64,000 nucleotides of DNA, from NCBI GenBank assembly GCA_905182995.1, contig CAJJDP010000123.1, forward strand, positions 186,001 to 250,000, given 5' to 3'. This stretch comes from Paramecium octaurelia. Lineage: Eukaryota > Ciliophora > Oligohymenophorea > Peniculida > Parameciidae. A program made the position numbers and the translations under genes. The notes under the pieces are model-generated. The model saw nothing but the letters and a program-made list of their open reading frames with translations. It was not told the DNA's origin and ran no database searches. Shown here one piece after another: positions 1 through 12,726 of the stretch. The first letter of the stretch is position 1. Each line of letters opens with the position of its first letter.

Positions 1-288
1 TTTCGTTTTTTAAAACCTAGAATCAGGAAGAAATGCTTAAAACATGAATTTGACAAGATCATTTAATAAGTACAATACTTCCTTTTTTATTCTATAACTA
101 TTTTATATCATTTTTATTATTTATCTCTTCCTAATTTCTTAAGGTATTAATCTTCATTTTTAATTCTGATTTTCCGCTTTTTGAATAAATGGCTCATTTC
201 ACCTTTTATATCTTCGAAAGTATCATATCATTTTTATTTTTTAATTATTATTAACCCATTATTAGGCTCATTCATTCTTCACCTTTTT

Positions 289-480
289 TCATAATAGTTT
301 AATGACAATAACAAATAATCTGAGAATGATGATATTGCAATAGATTCCCATGATGTATCAATAAGTAGAATCTACTCTACTTAATCTTATATTAGGAATT
401 TGAAGAAACTAAAATAATTTATTGCAAAAATCTCTAGAGGAATATGGTTAGAAACTGGAATAAATGTAAAATTGAGATGA
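289..480 (+). CDS. 3' exon of an unidentified gene (partial model)
   Basis: This open frame ends at TGA 478-480. Read with TAA/TAG as Gln it looks like real protein: charged, low in repeats, with a stretch resembling IAIDSHDVSISRIYS. The segment just upstream (about 275-295) is T-rich and ends in TAG, so it may be the tail of an intron. I could not place an upstream exon or start. No family is recognised. It lies about 95 bp before the small GTPase gene on the same strand. Confidence 0.35.
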
Positions 481-575
481 ATAAACAAATTCCTTGATAC
501 TACTGGATGAGATCAATTATAATGATATTTTATTATACATATTTATACGATATTATATTTGTTGATTTAGTAATA

Positions 576-1409
576 ATGGAAAACTAACATCCATTCATCG
601 TACTTCTTCTGGGAGACTGCAATACAGGGAAATCAACAATAGTGGGGAGATATTTGGAGAACAAATTAGTTGAACCACAACCAACAGTTGGAATAGTAAA
701 GCGAGAGAGCCAAATAGAAATTGGTAACAGCAATTAGAAGGCTTAAGTATTTTGGTTAGCTATTTAGATCTACGACACATCTGGGAATGAAAAATTTAGA
801 GCCTAAGTTTTGGCTGAATTTAAGAATTCATCAGCTGTGGTATTGGTTTACGATATAACTGATTATCAAAGCTTTTAAAATGTGCAGACGTTACAGAAAG
901 GTATTGAGTAGATTGATTGTGACTTAGAGGTGGCAAGATAGAATCCAAATATAGATTATTGGATAGTTGTGGGAAACAAGTTGGATTTGAAGGAGCAAAG
1001 AAAAGTTCATATGGATGAAGGAAAGAAGTTTGCATCAGCGATTGGGGCTAGATTTATGGAATGCTCAGCTTAACAACCAAGCAATATCAATTTGATATTC
1101 TTGACAATTCAACAATGGACTTAGATTAACATTTAACCGAAATATGTCCCAGAGCAAACTCAAAGACTTTTGGAGAAATTGAATAATGATGAGCAACAAA
1201 AGCAACTTTAGACTTCTACCTCGAAAAACAATTAAACAAAATTCAAAAATAAGAATACGAGTTTCTCTTTGATATAGAATAATACGAATAATGTAGTTTC
1301 GTCGTCATTTGATGATTAATAAAATTCATTTAATGGAGATAGCATGTAAGATTATTTTGCATAATTATTAAAAAAAGCAGATTAGTAGACTCAAAAAGTA
1401 AATTAATGA
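576..1409 (+). CDS. Rab-like small GTPase
   Basis: The model gives about 270 aa after removing an in-frame 21-nt intron (747-767). The nucleotide-binding motifs are visible in order: P-loop GDCNTGKS at residues 13-20, a switch-I PTVG, DTSGNE after the intron, NKLDL and ECSA. These match the Ras/Rab fold, so the protein should bind and hydrolyse GTP, probably in membrane traffic. DTSG replaces the usual DTAG. The C-terminal ~80 residues are Gln/Asn-rich, and the end (KVNQ) has no cysteine, so the normal Rab geranylgeranyl anchor is absent. The last 77 nt overlap another open frame that belongs to the next gene. Confidence 0.85.
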
Positions 1410-3286
1410 TATTATAAAGTTAGCAGATGTGATTGTAGAGGAAGCATAAGAAAATATAATTTAATCGTTGAAATAACAAACATTGACAATTTCAAATTCG
1501 AAACCACTATATCTTCTCGAAGATCCAAGTTCTCAGTTATAAGAGAAAGCTGAAGACAAAATATCAATGATGAAAAAGAAGCATAAATAATTAGATAAGT
1601 TGAGGAAAGAGATTGCGTAAAACTTGTTACTTGTTCAGGAACAAAGGAAGAAGCTTACAACTGATTAAGTTATTGAGAACACTTAAACTTAAAAGTTAGA
1701 GAGAGAGTTATAAAAAAGATTGTTGAGTGTTGAAAAGAATATGGATTTCTTGAAAACTGATATCATTTTATCCTAAAAGTCACAGAAGTTTTGTACTAAT
1801 AAAAATCATTTTCTATCAAGTGATTAAACTCAAATTCTCAAATAACACATTAACTAAATTCAAAATCCGGAACACATTAAAGAGTAGAATGAACAGATTG
1901 CTAAAATCAAAATTGAAAGAAAGAAACTAGAAGAATCAAGAAACAATAGATATAAACAATATGTTGATAATTTAGAATCTCTGTTGAAATAGGAGAAGGA
2001 AGTTAGGTAAAAGAATGAATAAGATTTAATTCTAAAGAGAAAAGAAAAGGCCATGTAAAAGATAGCATCAATGGATAAAATACGATAAGAGCGATCATAA
2101 TAAATGATTAAGCAGAATGAATAAGTGAAACAAATTATTGGAACAACACCTTTACATATTAAATTAGAAAATGTATTCTAAGAGAAGAATAATACCTCGT
2201 AATTAGAGGAACACAAATTAAAATTGAAATAAATTAGAGATCTACATTAACCTGTTAGAATGAATGATTTGAAAGTATGGGAAGAAAATTATGAAAAAAG
2301 GAGGAAATCATAGGAAGATATAAGAAATTAAAAAATTCTCAAAAATAATCAACTATCCTATCATGCATCTTATGAATCCTCTGCTTATAAATAAGTTAAA
2401 GAAGAATAAGCTAAATATCTAAAAGAAAAGGAATAAACACTCAAGGACTAGTAATCAAAACAATAAGTTAAATAGGATTTCATAAATAAGCTTAAGGATT
2501 ACCTCCCTTCTATTAGCCCAGAGAAATAATAGGAGTTAGAGTAGATCATTAATAAGGCACATCACAAAATAAACTTTTATGAGTTCATAGAAATGACTAA
2601 GAAAGTCAAGTTAAAAGGAGTGTTTTTTGACAAGGAGGGGAAAATCCTAGAAAGAAGTGTTGATGTAAAATTCTTATATACATAAGATAGGAAGAATACT
2701 ATGAGAAAATAAAGGAAAATGAAAAGAATGAAGAATAAAATGCTAAGGTAATTGGAAATAAGTATCTGAACGATATGAGAAAGATTGTCAAAAAACCTAG
2801 TTAACATCAAAGTGTCGATAAGCTCCAATCTCAATCAAATCCAGAATAAGGGTATTAATAGGCAGTTAGAAATCCGAAGCAAAATAAGTTGAATGAAATC
2901 AAATCTCATTGGAAATTAAAGCCCAAATTGACATTTGAAGAAACAGATCTTGAAAAAATCATAGATGGAAATGAGGGTATGTATTTAAAATATTGGAGTG
3001 AATGGATTCTCAAATCATCATGTCATGCAAGAAGCAAATAAATTAGCATTTGAAGCAGTCAGAAAAATGTAGATCATAGAAGCGAAGGGAAAGGGGAAAG
3101 AGTGCTTTAAAGATATTGAATCAGCAGATAAGTTGCTAATCAATTCCATCAAGGTTGATATTTGATAGCATTTATTTTTAGGCTAAACTTTCTCTAATGG
3201 AAAAGGAACTCAAGTCTGAGAATCGAGGATAAGAGACATCTACTAATCAGAATCGGGGGAGAAGTAATACTAAATAGCATGTATGA
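1333..3286 (+). CDS. Coiled-coil protein, function unknown
   Basis: This is a long Gln/Glu/Lys-rich protein of roughly 620 aa, coiled coil over much of its length. Three introns were inferred: 2665-2690 (26 nt, GTA..TAG), 2977-2998 (22 nt, ending GAG) and 3154-3181 (28 nt, starting GTT). Reading resumes in frame each time. The start is uncertain: the frame is open from ATG 1333, which overlaps the GTPase gene, while ATG 1567 is the first clear start beyond that gene. A 40-nt intron fusing the two genes is possible but longer than usual here. It converges with the RhoGEF gene, with only 15 bp between the stops. No named family is recognised. Confidence 0.65.
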
Positions 3287-3301
3287 AGCCATTTTTCATA
3301 T

Positions 3302-6300
3302 TCATTAAAACTCATTAAAATTTTACTCCTCATCACATTGCAGCTCTTATGCTTATCTATTTTCCATTTACATTTAATCATAGGTCTATATCAACTATTT
3401 AATTTAATAACTCTTTTCAGTTTCAAAGTTTAAACAAACTTTCTTATTGATTTGAATGCCATAATTGTTAGTCAAGGGATTGAAAATATAAATTCCCAAA
3501 TTCTTTTGGAGTGAACTGATCTACTCGATTTCTTCATAATCAAGTTCAAGGATTTCAAGTTGGGAATTAAGTTGCTTGAGAAAAGTGATGCATTTATAGT
3601 TTATACACAAATAAAAAGATGACCATGTACGACAATCATCAATAATATAAGAGGATGAAAATTTATTTTGTTTTTTCTTTTCTTCCCAATATTGTTTACT
3701 CAATTCATACAAATACATTAGGGTCTCCTTATCGCTTTGAACTTTAAAATTAGTGACACCAAAGAATTTAGTGGATTTCAGGATATCCAAAAAGATTAAC
3801 ATGGCATAGTGAGCTTCAGTCTTAAGAACGGTCAAATTGTCTGAAATGTCTGACTCTGTAATTTGATTGTTGGGTTCTTCGTGATTTGCATTTTTTTCAG
3901 AATCTTAATTCTATTTTGACTTTTGGTTTTCTTTCTTTTAATCTTCTGTATATTCATTCATAACCAAAGTGTAGAAATTATCAAATATAGTTGGTAAGAA
4001 GTTAACCCATGTTTCTTATTGGATATATTTAAAGATTTAATGAGGAATCAGCTAAGAGAATAATTAAAATTAATACTTACTTTTTTTATTTCATTAAATG
4101 GGATATTGTTTTTATCTATCTTTTTGAATTTATTTAAAATTAGATATAATGCTGCACAAATAACATGATTTTTTTATTCCAAAATCAATCTCTAATTGGT
4201 AATATCATCAAATAATTAATAACTAACAATTGTCAATCTGACCAAATCACACTTACAGAATTCAGTCTCTTCCTCACAGTTTACATACAGGTATTTTCGC
4301 AATTATAACAATTTCTAATTATATTGAGGTTAATTTTAAGCTTTTTTGAACAGTCCCTTGGTTTCATCTGTTTTGATCAATAAGTTCCATAATTTTTCAT
4401 CTTTATCCAATGGTTTCAACATCTAATCATCAAGGAGATACAACTTAAAATCATATGAATATTAAAGTTAGATGTCTGCTGCTACTTCATCTCTTAATTG
4501 CTCAGCATCTGTTTCTCTACATATTTGGTACTCCTACTCAATGGGCTTGAAATTTTTGAATATTAGCACTTTTATCTTAACTAATTACAGGTTTCCCTCC
4601 CCTTAGACAATCATTGATCCCTATCGTGAATTACATCTAGTATCTGCAGCAAGTAACTAGGAAGCAGAAACTTTACGACTATTTATCATACTGGAGGCTC
4701 TTAAGCCTTTGATGTTTTGCTTTTACTCTTATGGTTACTCTGAAATTTCAGATTGCTACTACACCTCATTCTTAGTGGCAGTCTATTGTATCTATCTAAA
4801 TAAATCACCCATGGGCTTAACAGGGCCTCTTGGAGTACTCACTTAGGTCTAGATGGTAGTAACATTGGATTAATCAAACTTTCTGAAACTTGCTTATTTG
4901 AAGCTGTTTTCGATGAGTGTAGTTAATGGTTTTTTGTTTCCTCTGAAGTTTAAGACAGATAGATTAGTTGATTCTCTTTCTTTTTCTTCTTTTAGTTTTC
5001 TTAAGAGACTGTAAAAGTTCTCGTGGAGGCCAAGTTGATTGAGTATTTATTTTTAATACTGGTTTTCTGCTTTAAAGTCTTTAGAATTGAGTAGTAATAG
5101 TAAGAATTCAGTCATTAAGAGTTTTCTTCTCTAAACTTAAAAATAAAATTAGTTACATCAACCACAAGGGCTTCATTCCTATCAAAGTAGGTATTTTCCT
5201 TGATTTCAGGTATTTTGATATTGGGAAACTTGGATTTGGCAAATTCCATGGTTGTTTTGAATTAGCTAAATCTCAAATAGATTTGTTGGGTGATGATATT
5301 ATTAATCACAATTTCAAAGACATATCTCGTAAACTTTTTGTTGGAATTGTCAAGTAATTCCTGAGTTCCCTAGATTTAAACAGTGACCACAAAATTTTAC
5401 TGAGCATTCTATTCATCCTAAGGTACATAATCTGGTTTGATTTCTTAAATTAATTTGTTTCTTCTATCTTTCTTCTCTTAGAGTTGTTGTATGATTCCAT
5501 TAACGAACTCTATTTGTTCTTTAAGATCTTTTTCAGAGTCTTGACTCTAGACAACAAAGGTTACATGGTTGTCTGATCCATTAATTTAATACAAGAACTT
5601 ATAGTTATACATTTCAGCCATTTTATTGCATTGACTAAGATGGTTTAGAGTAATGAAGGTTCTAAATACTTGACCCTGTTTGATTTGATCTCTTTCTGTG
5701 ATTAATATTAGATCGGAGAAAAAGTAGACGATGACAGGTCGAACTTCACTTTCTATTGTGAAATACATTTAAAGGGATTCTTCTTTTAGGAATTACCTGT
5801 TCAGTTCCAAAATTTTGACATGTTTGCCATATTGTTATTGCAATTCAAAAATTTATTGTTTTGATAACAAATTGTCCATGGCTTTGTTATTTTGGTTAGC
5901 AACTGCTTCGAATTCTTGGAGGATCTTTTGGAATTTGGGGTAGTCTTGATTTTCTTGGTTTAGATTTTTGAGGTAATCCTTAAATAGGAGAACATATTTA
6001 GGGATTCTTTAGACTGGCAAAATTAAGTAATAGTTTTCTAAAGTCTTACCAAGATTTTTCTTATCTGCTTAATCTAGAAATGATTTATACTGTTTATTGT
6101 TGTGTCTGAGATTGGTTTGTAATTTGATGGCATTTGCGTAATTAATTAAATAATCTTGGTATATTTTAAAGAAGTTGGCATGTGAGAGCAGCTGTTTGAT
6201 GGCATTCTGATATTCTTGATGGTAATCTTTTTGGAGGTCTTTGAAGATGATGAGTGTTTCTTGTGATAGCATGTAGATAGATTGAATATTGGAGAAGAGT

Positions 6301-6638
6301 CCTTTGATTTCACTTGAGGAAAGGATGCCCTTGGAATCAGACAAGGGTTTCAAATAGGAATGGATCATAGTTTTGAGTGCTGAGCAATAGATTTCTTCGG
6401 TTGCAAGCAATTCATTCAATACTTGTTTTCTATATCTGTATTTGTGAGTCTTTTTTAAAGGGGCCACTCTCTTCTTAACCAAGTAGGTTCTAATTTTGGA
6501 TTGAATGTAGACAATTTATTGTAGGTGATCACGTTGTATTTGTTGTGGCTGTTCATTTTCTTCCAGAATTGATCTTGCTTCTTTGACTGTGGCACTGATT
6601 CGACCAATTGTCTGTTCATCATCTTGAAAGTTTGACAT
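3302..6638 (-). CDS. Multidomain RhoGEF: DH-PH-PX-FERM protein
   Basis: The spliced product is 1093 aa (introns 5131-5156, 26 nt; 4052-4080, 29 nt). From the N-terminus there is an IQ-like helix (IQSKIRTYLVKKR, about residues 50-62). A Dbl-homology domain follows at about 70-250 (RKQVLNELLATEE, then LPVQRIPKYVLLFKDY). Next is a PH domain at about 270-390 and a PX-like domain at about 420-525 (RYVFEIVI, then after the intron RRKLLMTEFLLLLL). A FERM module occupies about 670-1060: ubiquitin-like F1, helical F2 with NNIPFNEIKK, and F3 with SSFYLCINYKCITFL. By family knowledge, DH-PH loads GTP on Rho/Rac GTPases, and PX and FERM bind phosphoinositides and membrane-cortex partners. I infer a cortical or membrane Rho activator. 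The start used is ATG 6638, but the frame is open about 130 bp further upstream without an ATG. Confidence 0.85.
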
Positions 6639-6967
6639 TGAGAGTTTGACTTTGTGGGATGCTCTAGTACTCTTATTGATGGATGTATTTTAGACAATTT
6701 GATTAAGTTTGAGTTTGGTTGAAGTGTAATTTGAATTGGTAGGTAGGAATGATTCTTTATGGGTTTGTGAGGGCTGGGTTTCTAGAGAGCACTTAAAATT
6801 GAATATTACTCAAATATTGATATTGGAAGATTTGAAACATGTTAGGTTTGGTTTTCTTTTGCTTTTTGGTCGTGTGATCTGACGGGTTCATAAATTTTGT
6901 ATTTTAAAATAAACTATTTTCTTCGGAGAATACAAAACTTGAGTTATTTTTGTAAATATATTATAAA

Positions 6968-9724
6968 ATGAGCATTTTTGAATCTCAGAATGCAATTCAA
7001 GAAATGCGTAACGCCATAGGGAAATCAGAAAATCTCTAGAATATTTACAAGGAAGTAGTTAGTCCTTCTGAACAATCCAATTAAAGGTTGCTATATGATG
7101 CAATTACTATAGTTATTTTTCACCTAGTCATAGTTAAATGGTAGTCGATAAAGAAAAGGTCTTGATCAATAAGTACAGCAATCTGCTCACGACTCAACCA
7201 ATAGGGTAACCCTTCTTTCATGATCGTAGAATGACGCAAGTCTGGAAGAGCAATGGATTAATAATAATTACAATGATCATACGATTCCTGTATACGTTGA
7301 AGTTGCAGACGGAATCCATGAAGTACAAACTCTTAAACAAGAGGATCTTCGCCATGATTTAGGATTTGTCGTCTGACTACCTGAACATTGTGCGTCATAG
7401 GAACAATAAGTATCAAATCAAAGGGAGATCAGAATTGAGAGTTCATTACTCCCTCTTTAAAAAGCAATTGAGAGCCTTGCTTGATTATTATGGCAGATTC
7501 ATACCGATCTTCTAACCGGATCAGAAATTCATCATCTATTATGAACTCTGTCTCATGATATCGATAACGGTGAATCTATTTTACGTTCCCATCAACATCA
7601 GCTTTCTGAACCAAGGAGTATCCATACCATTTGATGCAATGCCCACCATCTTGTAACTGATATGGATCTTCATCTCATTCAATCTATCATTTTACGAAGA
7701 CTAAACATTACAGAAGAACAGAATTAAAATAGCTAGTAATTATCTTAAGAGTCAATTTACATTCGACTTCATTATCGTCTTTACGCTCTACTTCTAAATA
7801 CTATATGGCTATTTCGTGCCCCTGATCTCCTTTGTATTACGAATCCCTAAATTGATAAGGCTGTTGGATCAATTCGAATATAACACCAATTTCAAAGAGA
7901 ACCTGGCAGCCATAATAGACCTCATGAAATTGATTGTCATGCTCATTTTCATCATCCATTGTTGTGCCTGCAGTTGGCATTTCTTGGGTGTCTACGAGAA
8001 GGAGTATTCCATCATTGGGAAGAATTGGTTGGACTATTACGATATCGGCCATTTGAGTTGGATTGAACAGTAAATAATAACATTTAATTAGAGATACATT
8101 GCATCTTTATACTTTAGTGTAATTACCACACTGACTGTTGGCTATGGGGACATCACTCCTTAATCAGCCTATGAATAGCTCTTTGTTATTTTTGTAGCCA
8201 TGAGTTTATGCGGAATGTTGGGGTACACCATAACCAACATCGGAGAAATCTATAGATCCATGAATGAGAAGAAGAGACAGTATAAGACCCAGATGAAGGC
8301 CATTGAGTAAATCATTAGACAAAGAAATCTCAACGACAAACTCTCAATCAAAGTCAGAAAATACTATCAGCATCTCTTTCAATAAGAGTAGCAAGAGAAC
8401 TCTCAAGGAGAACTACTACTCACCAAATTGACTCGCAATCTGGAAGAAGAAGTCATGATCGATACTTATAAAGCCACTCTCATGAACTCCTATTTGTTGA
8501 GGCAATTCAAGGAGTCCACCATTGAGCAACTGTGTACCAAAGTTAGAGTCCAAAAATTACAACCTGGAGTTGAACTTGTCAAGGCATAGCAATTTGCTGA
8601 TCAGTTGATTTTTCTATTGAGTGGAGAATTAACCTTACTAGGACACAACTCCAGATAACCCATCATCCTTAAACAACTTACTCAAGGCACTGTGATTGGA
8701 GAGTAGGAATTCACTGAATAAGGGTTCTATGATTACATTGTACTCAGTCAAGGATATAGTAAGATTGCTACCATTTCTAGAATTGCATTTTATGAAATTT
8801 TATAATATGATAGATAAGAATTTGAAAAGATGTGTAAAATTAGAGATTAATATAAATTTAGTGTCAAGAAAAGAAATGTCATTGGAAGAACTTGTGAAAT
8901 CTGTGGGTGGACGCATGGATATTTGTAATGTCCTATGACATTTTATTAAGTGGATAAGATGAAGTTGCTCTCTAAATATAGACAGAATGTAGAATAAGAA
9001 CGAAAATATCTTAATGATTTTAGGAGAACTCACAAATATAATACCCTATCTTAATTACAAACTGCTTAAAATGCTTGTCTCGACTTCATGATCAGCTAGA
9101 AAATACTCGATGAAATGTATCAAATTTATTAAGCTTTTCTATAGACCAAATTAAGAATAAAATGATGATTCTAACTACAAGTTGAGATTGAATATTCATG
9201 ATGCTGATTCCTAAAACTTAGACTCTAGCAAATCTCTCTAAGAAGAGACCAAAGGCAATCAAGCTAGTCTCTAAAAATCCCCTATTAAAACCACCACTAC
9301 TAAATTTCAGTTCTTCTCTAAATAAACGGATCAATCACGAGATCAACTCTAACACCCCTTATTTCAAAGAAAAAGTATCAAAAAGCATTCCCTCGTCATT
9401 GATAATCCTAGTAATACTAAAAAAGAGGATGACCTGAAGACTTACATAGAAGAACTCATTTAAAAATTGAGTGTTAATTAAAAAGAAAAAGAAAGGGAAA
9501 AATCATTAATCCAAACTCAAAATAAAATTACAACCTATAATCCAGATCTAGAGTTTGAGGTAATGCAATCTTATAAGTATTATTTCCCTCAGTTTAACAT
9601 TGACAATATAATCGATAGAGTCAATGTTACTTATGATAAATTCATGCAAAAAAACAAGAAAAATCCAATACGAATATTTGTAAATAGAAGAAAATTAAAG
9701 AGAAAAATAATTATTAAAGACTGA
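6968..9724 (+). CDS. Voltage-gated K+ channel with cyclic-nucleotide-binding-like domain
   Basis: The spliced product is 900 aa with introns 7087-7112 (26 nt, GTT..TAG) and 9117-9144 (28 nt). Six hydrophobic segments lie at about residues 90-330. The pore helix and filter read ITTLTVGYGDI at about residue 380, the canonical K+ filter, followed by S6 and a C-linker. A CNBD-like beta-roll follows at about 515-620 (FLLSGELTL, VIGEQEF). The C-terminus is a charged coiled-coil tail. The architecture matches the EAG/CNG superfamily, which is strongly expanded in ciliates and shapes membrane potential and ciliary behaviour. Whether the CNBD binds a nucleotide cannot be judged here. It starts about 330 bp from the divergent RhoGEF start. 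Confidence 0.9.
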
Positions 9725-9955
9725 CAAATTTGAAAAACTGCTATTAAAATTATATATATCAATATATTAATAATTATATTATTTAATCAAATGAAAGATA
9801 ATTAATTATACTCTATGATCGATATCCCCTTAAACAACTTAATAGTAAAATTGAGGTTTTGTTTTATAAATGAGTTTCTAAATTTGTCATTCCTATATCT
9901 ATGATTTTGTATTAACTTTTTGATCATCCTTATTATTGATTTAATTAAATTAATA

Positions 9956-10441
9956 ATGAAAAGAACAAAGGAAACTATCTTTAGACAACATCCCGACTGG
10001 TAATAAAGACAAGGAATCAGTGGACTTAAGGAATTCGATGGTGAAGATCTATGTACGTCCTATATTATTATGTTCGTTAGAATATGATGCTCGAAATAAA
10101 TTTAATAAAGAGTAACAGAAGCAATGGATTTAGGAGTAAATCGAAGAAAAGAAAAGAAAATAAGAATAAGAGAAGGCTGAGGAAATGGCTTATGCATAAC
10201 AAACTTTGGAAATCAATAGATTTAGAGGAATGCTGTAAGATAATTTTGCAGCCAGGAAAACTGATATTGGAGTTGCTACTAAATAAACTAATCTATAATT
10301 TGTATTTATTACATTCTAAACTCTTAGGCTAAAGAGAAGAAAGACAAAGAAGAAAGAGATAAATAAGAAAGATTATAATATGAGAAAAATGAAAGAGATT
10401 TATTACTTGAACGTGGACGCAAACAACCCTATAATGGATGA
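9956..10441 (+). CDS. Short RIB43A-like ciliary microtubule protein
   Basis: The spliced product is 143 aa with introns 10053-10080 (28 nt) and 10302-10327 (26 nt). The motif GISGLKEFDGEDL, followed by a QQKQWIQEQIEEKK helix, is the hallmark of the RIB43A/RIBC family, which forms protofilament-ribbon and inner-junction proteins of axonemal doublet microtubules. Family members are usually about 370-390 aa. This one corresponds only to the middle: about 130 residues are missing before the motif and about 170 after it. The frame is intact with an ATG, proper introns and a TGA. It could be a paralogue that kept only the core, or a truncated duplicate. Confidence 0.75.
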
Positions 10442-11023
10442 TACAATGATTTTATTATCAAAAGTCAAACTTATGTTATATTCTAAACTAGATGATTCTT
10501 CATACTCCCCATCATTTCTTAAGTATTTACGCATAAATTTTATTATGCATATTTAAATTTATTACTGTGTTACTTTAGATAAAATGAGAATAATTTATTC
10601 ATCCCAATTATTCGTTATCTAAATGGTTTTATCAGATTTCTAAATAGTTCTAGCACAATTATATAAAATCTTTGAACTTCATTTTTAAGATAAAATTATT
10701 TGATTGCTTTCCTTTTATAAAGATAATTATAATCATTATATATTTTACAATTAAATACTCGATTGCAATAGGTTAGGATATATAAATTGAGGTTAGATAC
10801 AATATAATCAAATTTGTAAACACTTACACTGGATTCTCGTTAATACATTTAAATAATGGCTAAAATCTTATTAATTTAGTAAAAAGAATTAAGTTAAAAT
10901 GTGAATGATTTTGGAAATTATCATCAAGATTTCCACATTGGCAAGAAAAGGTAGAATGCATAAATAATCTACTAAAGAAAATTTTTAACATAAATATTAA
11001 ATTTATAACAGACTGCAATACAA
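10442..11023. other. AT-rich intergenic stretch
   Basis: I see no supported gene here. Short open frames up to about 40 codons occur on the plus strand (around 10580-10700), but none has a plausible neighbour exon. It must contain the 3' end of the RIB43A gene and the promoter of the following coiled-coil gene. Confidence 0.5.
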
Positions 11024-12198
11024 ATGAAGCGCGTTTCACCAAAAATAATTGATAAATTTAATGCAGATCCTCGATCATCATTATAATCCTGTCATGTATC
11101 TAAATCTAAACCTTTAATACCAAAAACCCCGCTTTAATATTCAAAGTCTAGTAGTTTAATTTAATCTTTAAATGGGTTGAGCAAGTACTTTAATAAGAAA
11201 GAAGAAAATAACCAAATTGCTTATTATGCACCTTAAAGTATTTAAAGATCATCAGCTTCATTATCACACAGGGAAAAAATAACTGATGATATTTAAAATA
11301 AAAGTCCGCTTTTTGTAAAGTAACTGTTATTTGGTAAAGATAATTAGAAGGAAAATTTTAATTATATATCAAGCAAATCAGCTTAAATACCTTATTTCAG
11401 TATTATTTAAGAACCGAAGCTAGTCAAAGATAATAATAGTAGTCATAAAAACAATATAAGTAAAATTCTTAGGAATGAAAAATCTATGAGTGGATCTATT
11501 GATAATCAGTAAGATTGGAGAGTGAAATATGAGGATTTACAACAAAGTTTATGCGAGAGAATTCAATAATTAGAAATTGAATTACAAAATATGGAGAAAA
11601 ATAAAAAGATTGATCAAAAGCATACTGATTAATAAACAAATCAGTATATTGAAAAATTACAATATATTGTATCTGAAAAGGATTAAGAGATTCTTGAAAA
11701 GGATTTAAAAAATGAGAAACTACAAAAGATTATTGATATGTAGCAAATAGAAATATAGAAGTATAAGGATGGAATGTAGAATATAAAAAACTCTAATGAG
11801 ATCCAGAGATTATAGTAAATAGATTAAAAATTCCAACTAATCAAAGGAAATTTTTCATCACTTAAAATTAATATTTAGCAAATTTTTGATGTTGCTTAAT
11901 CAGAATAATAAATACATAATTTATCTCTATCTTCCTATTCTGTAATTGAGATGATCAATGAGTTCAATTAAGTCATTGAAAAGAGCACTTAGAAGTCAAT
12001 GCAAAAGTAATACTAAAAGGAATTCTAATTGCCTTGAGTCAAAACAACTACGACTTTGAGTATTCTGAATAGGAAATAGAAACTAATGATTTCAATTAAT
12101 TTAAACAATTTTATGATTACTTAATTGAGGCAGTATCTCTTAAAATGGAGGAATTCTTAAGATGGATTTATGAAATTCTCTTTCAGATTAACGATTGA
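11024..12198 (+). CDS. Coiled-coil protein, unknown (copy 1, complete)
   Basis: The product is 380 aa after removing one 32-nt intron (12007-12038), which makes the length an exact multiple of three. The N-terminal ~130 residues are Ser-rich and basic (MKRVSPKIIDKFNADPRSS). A long coiled coil follows from about residue 170 to 320, then a less regular acidic tail. The start was chosen at ATG 11024. The frame is open further up to ATG 10857, but that part is poor in protein-like composition. From 11365 on, the gene lies inside the duplicated assembly segment, so its 3' two-thirds appear again at 12727-13560. No family is recognised. Confidence 0.7.
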
Positions 12199-12725
12199 AT
12201 TTATAATATTAAATTATCTGTAGAGATGGACTCGCATGAATTCAAAGAGAATTATTATGATGCAAATGTTATGAAAAGAAGAAGAGTGTAGGATAAAGTA
12301 ATGGTGGCTCCAATCTTGGAAGTCTTTATGGATATTTGTAAAAAGCTGGATTATGTAATCAAAATTAATTTAAAAAGAGACATCAAAGGAATATTTGTAG
12401 ATGGTGATACCAATTAATGAATCAAGAGAGGGTCTTTAAAATACTGATTAAATTATCATATTGAATTATTTAAAATAGATAGCTATTTATTTGATAAAAT
12501 CGAAATTAGAATTAGAGGATAAATTGTGTTCTCTTGGAGATGTCAAATAGTTTGAAATTGAGTTATAGACGATGGAAGCAGATATAAGATAACATATAAG
12601 AGTGCAATAATAACTTTAAATTTTGCTAGAATAAGCATAATAAAAGCTAGATGAATTTGAATCTGAAAAACTTAAAACTGAATAGTTTATAACTGATTTA
12701 AAAAAAAGTCTTGACAATAAGGAAA
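11365..12725 (+). repeat. Direct repeat, copy 1, left of a single N
   Basis: This 1361-bp block recurs at 12727-14087, offset 1362 bp, and I found no mismatch in the lines compared. The two copies are separated by one N at 12726. Copy 1 stops abruptly inside a coding region. This is the signature of two contigs whose overlapping ends were placed side by side. Confidence 0.95.
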
Positions 12726-12726
12726 N

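Noticed and set aside
7837..8052. Open frame antisense to the K+ channel
   Set aside because: It overlaps the S5-pore region of a clear channel gene and has no motif; it is a shadow of the real frame.
12196..12198. In-frame TGA between two coding stretches of the coiled-coil locus, considered as selenocysteine or a retained internal eliminated sequence
   Set aside because: The upstream gene closes exactly in frame at this TGA after its 32-nt intron, and a new ATG follows 27 nt later in a gene that also closes exactly. Two adjacent genes explain it better.
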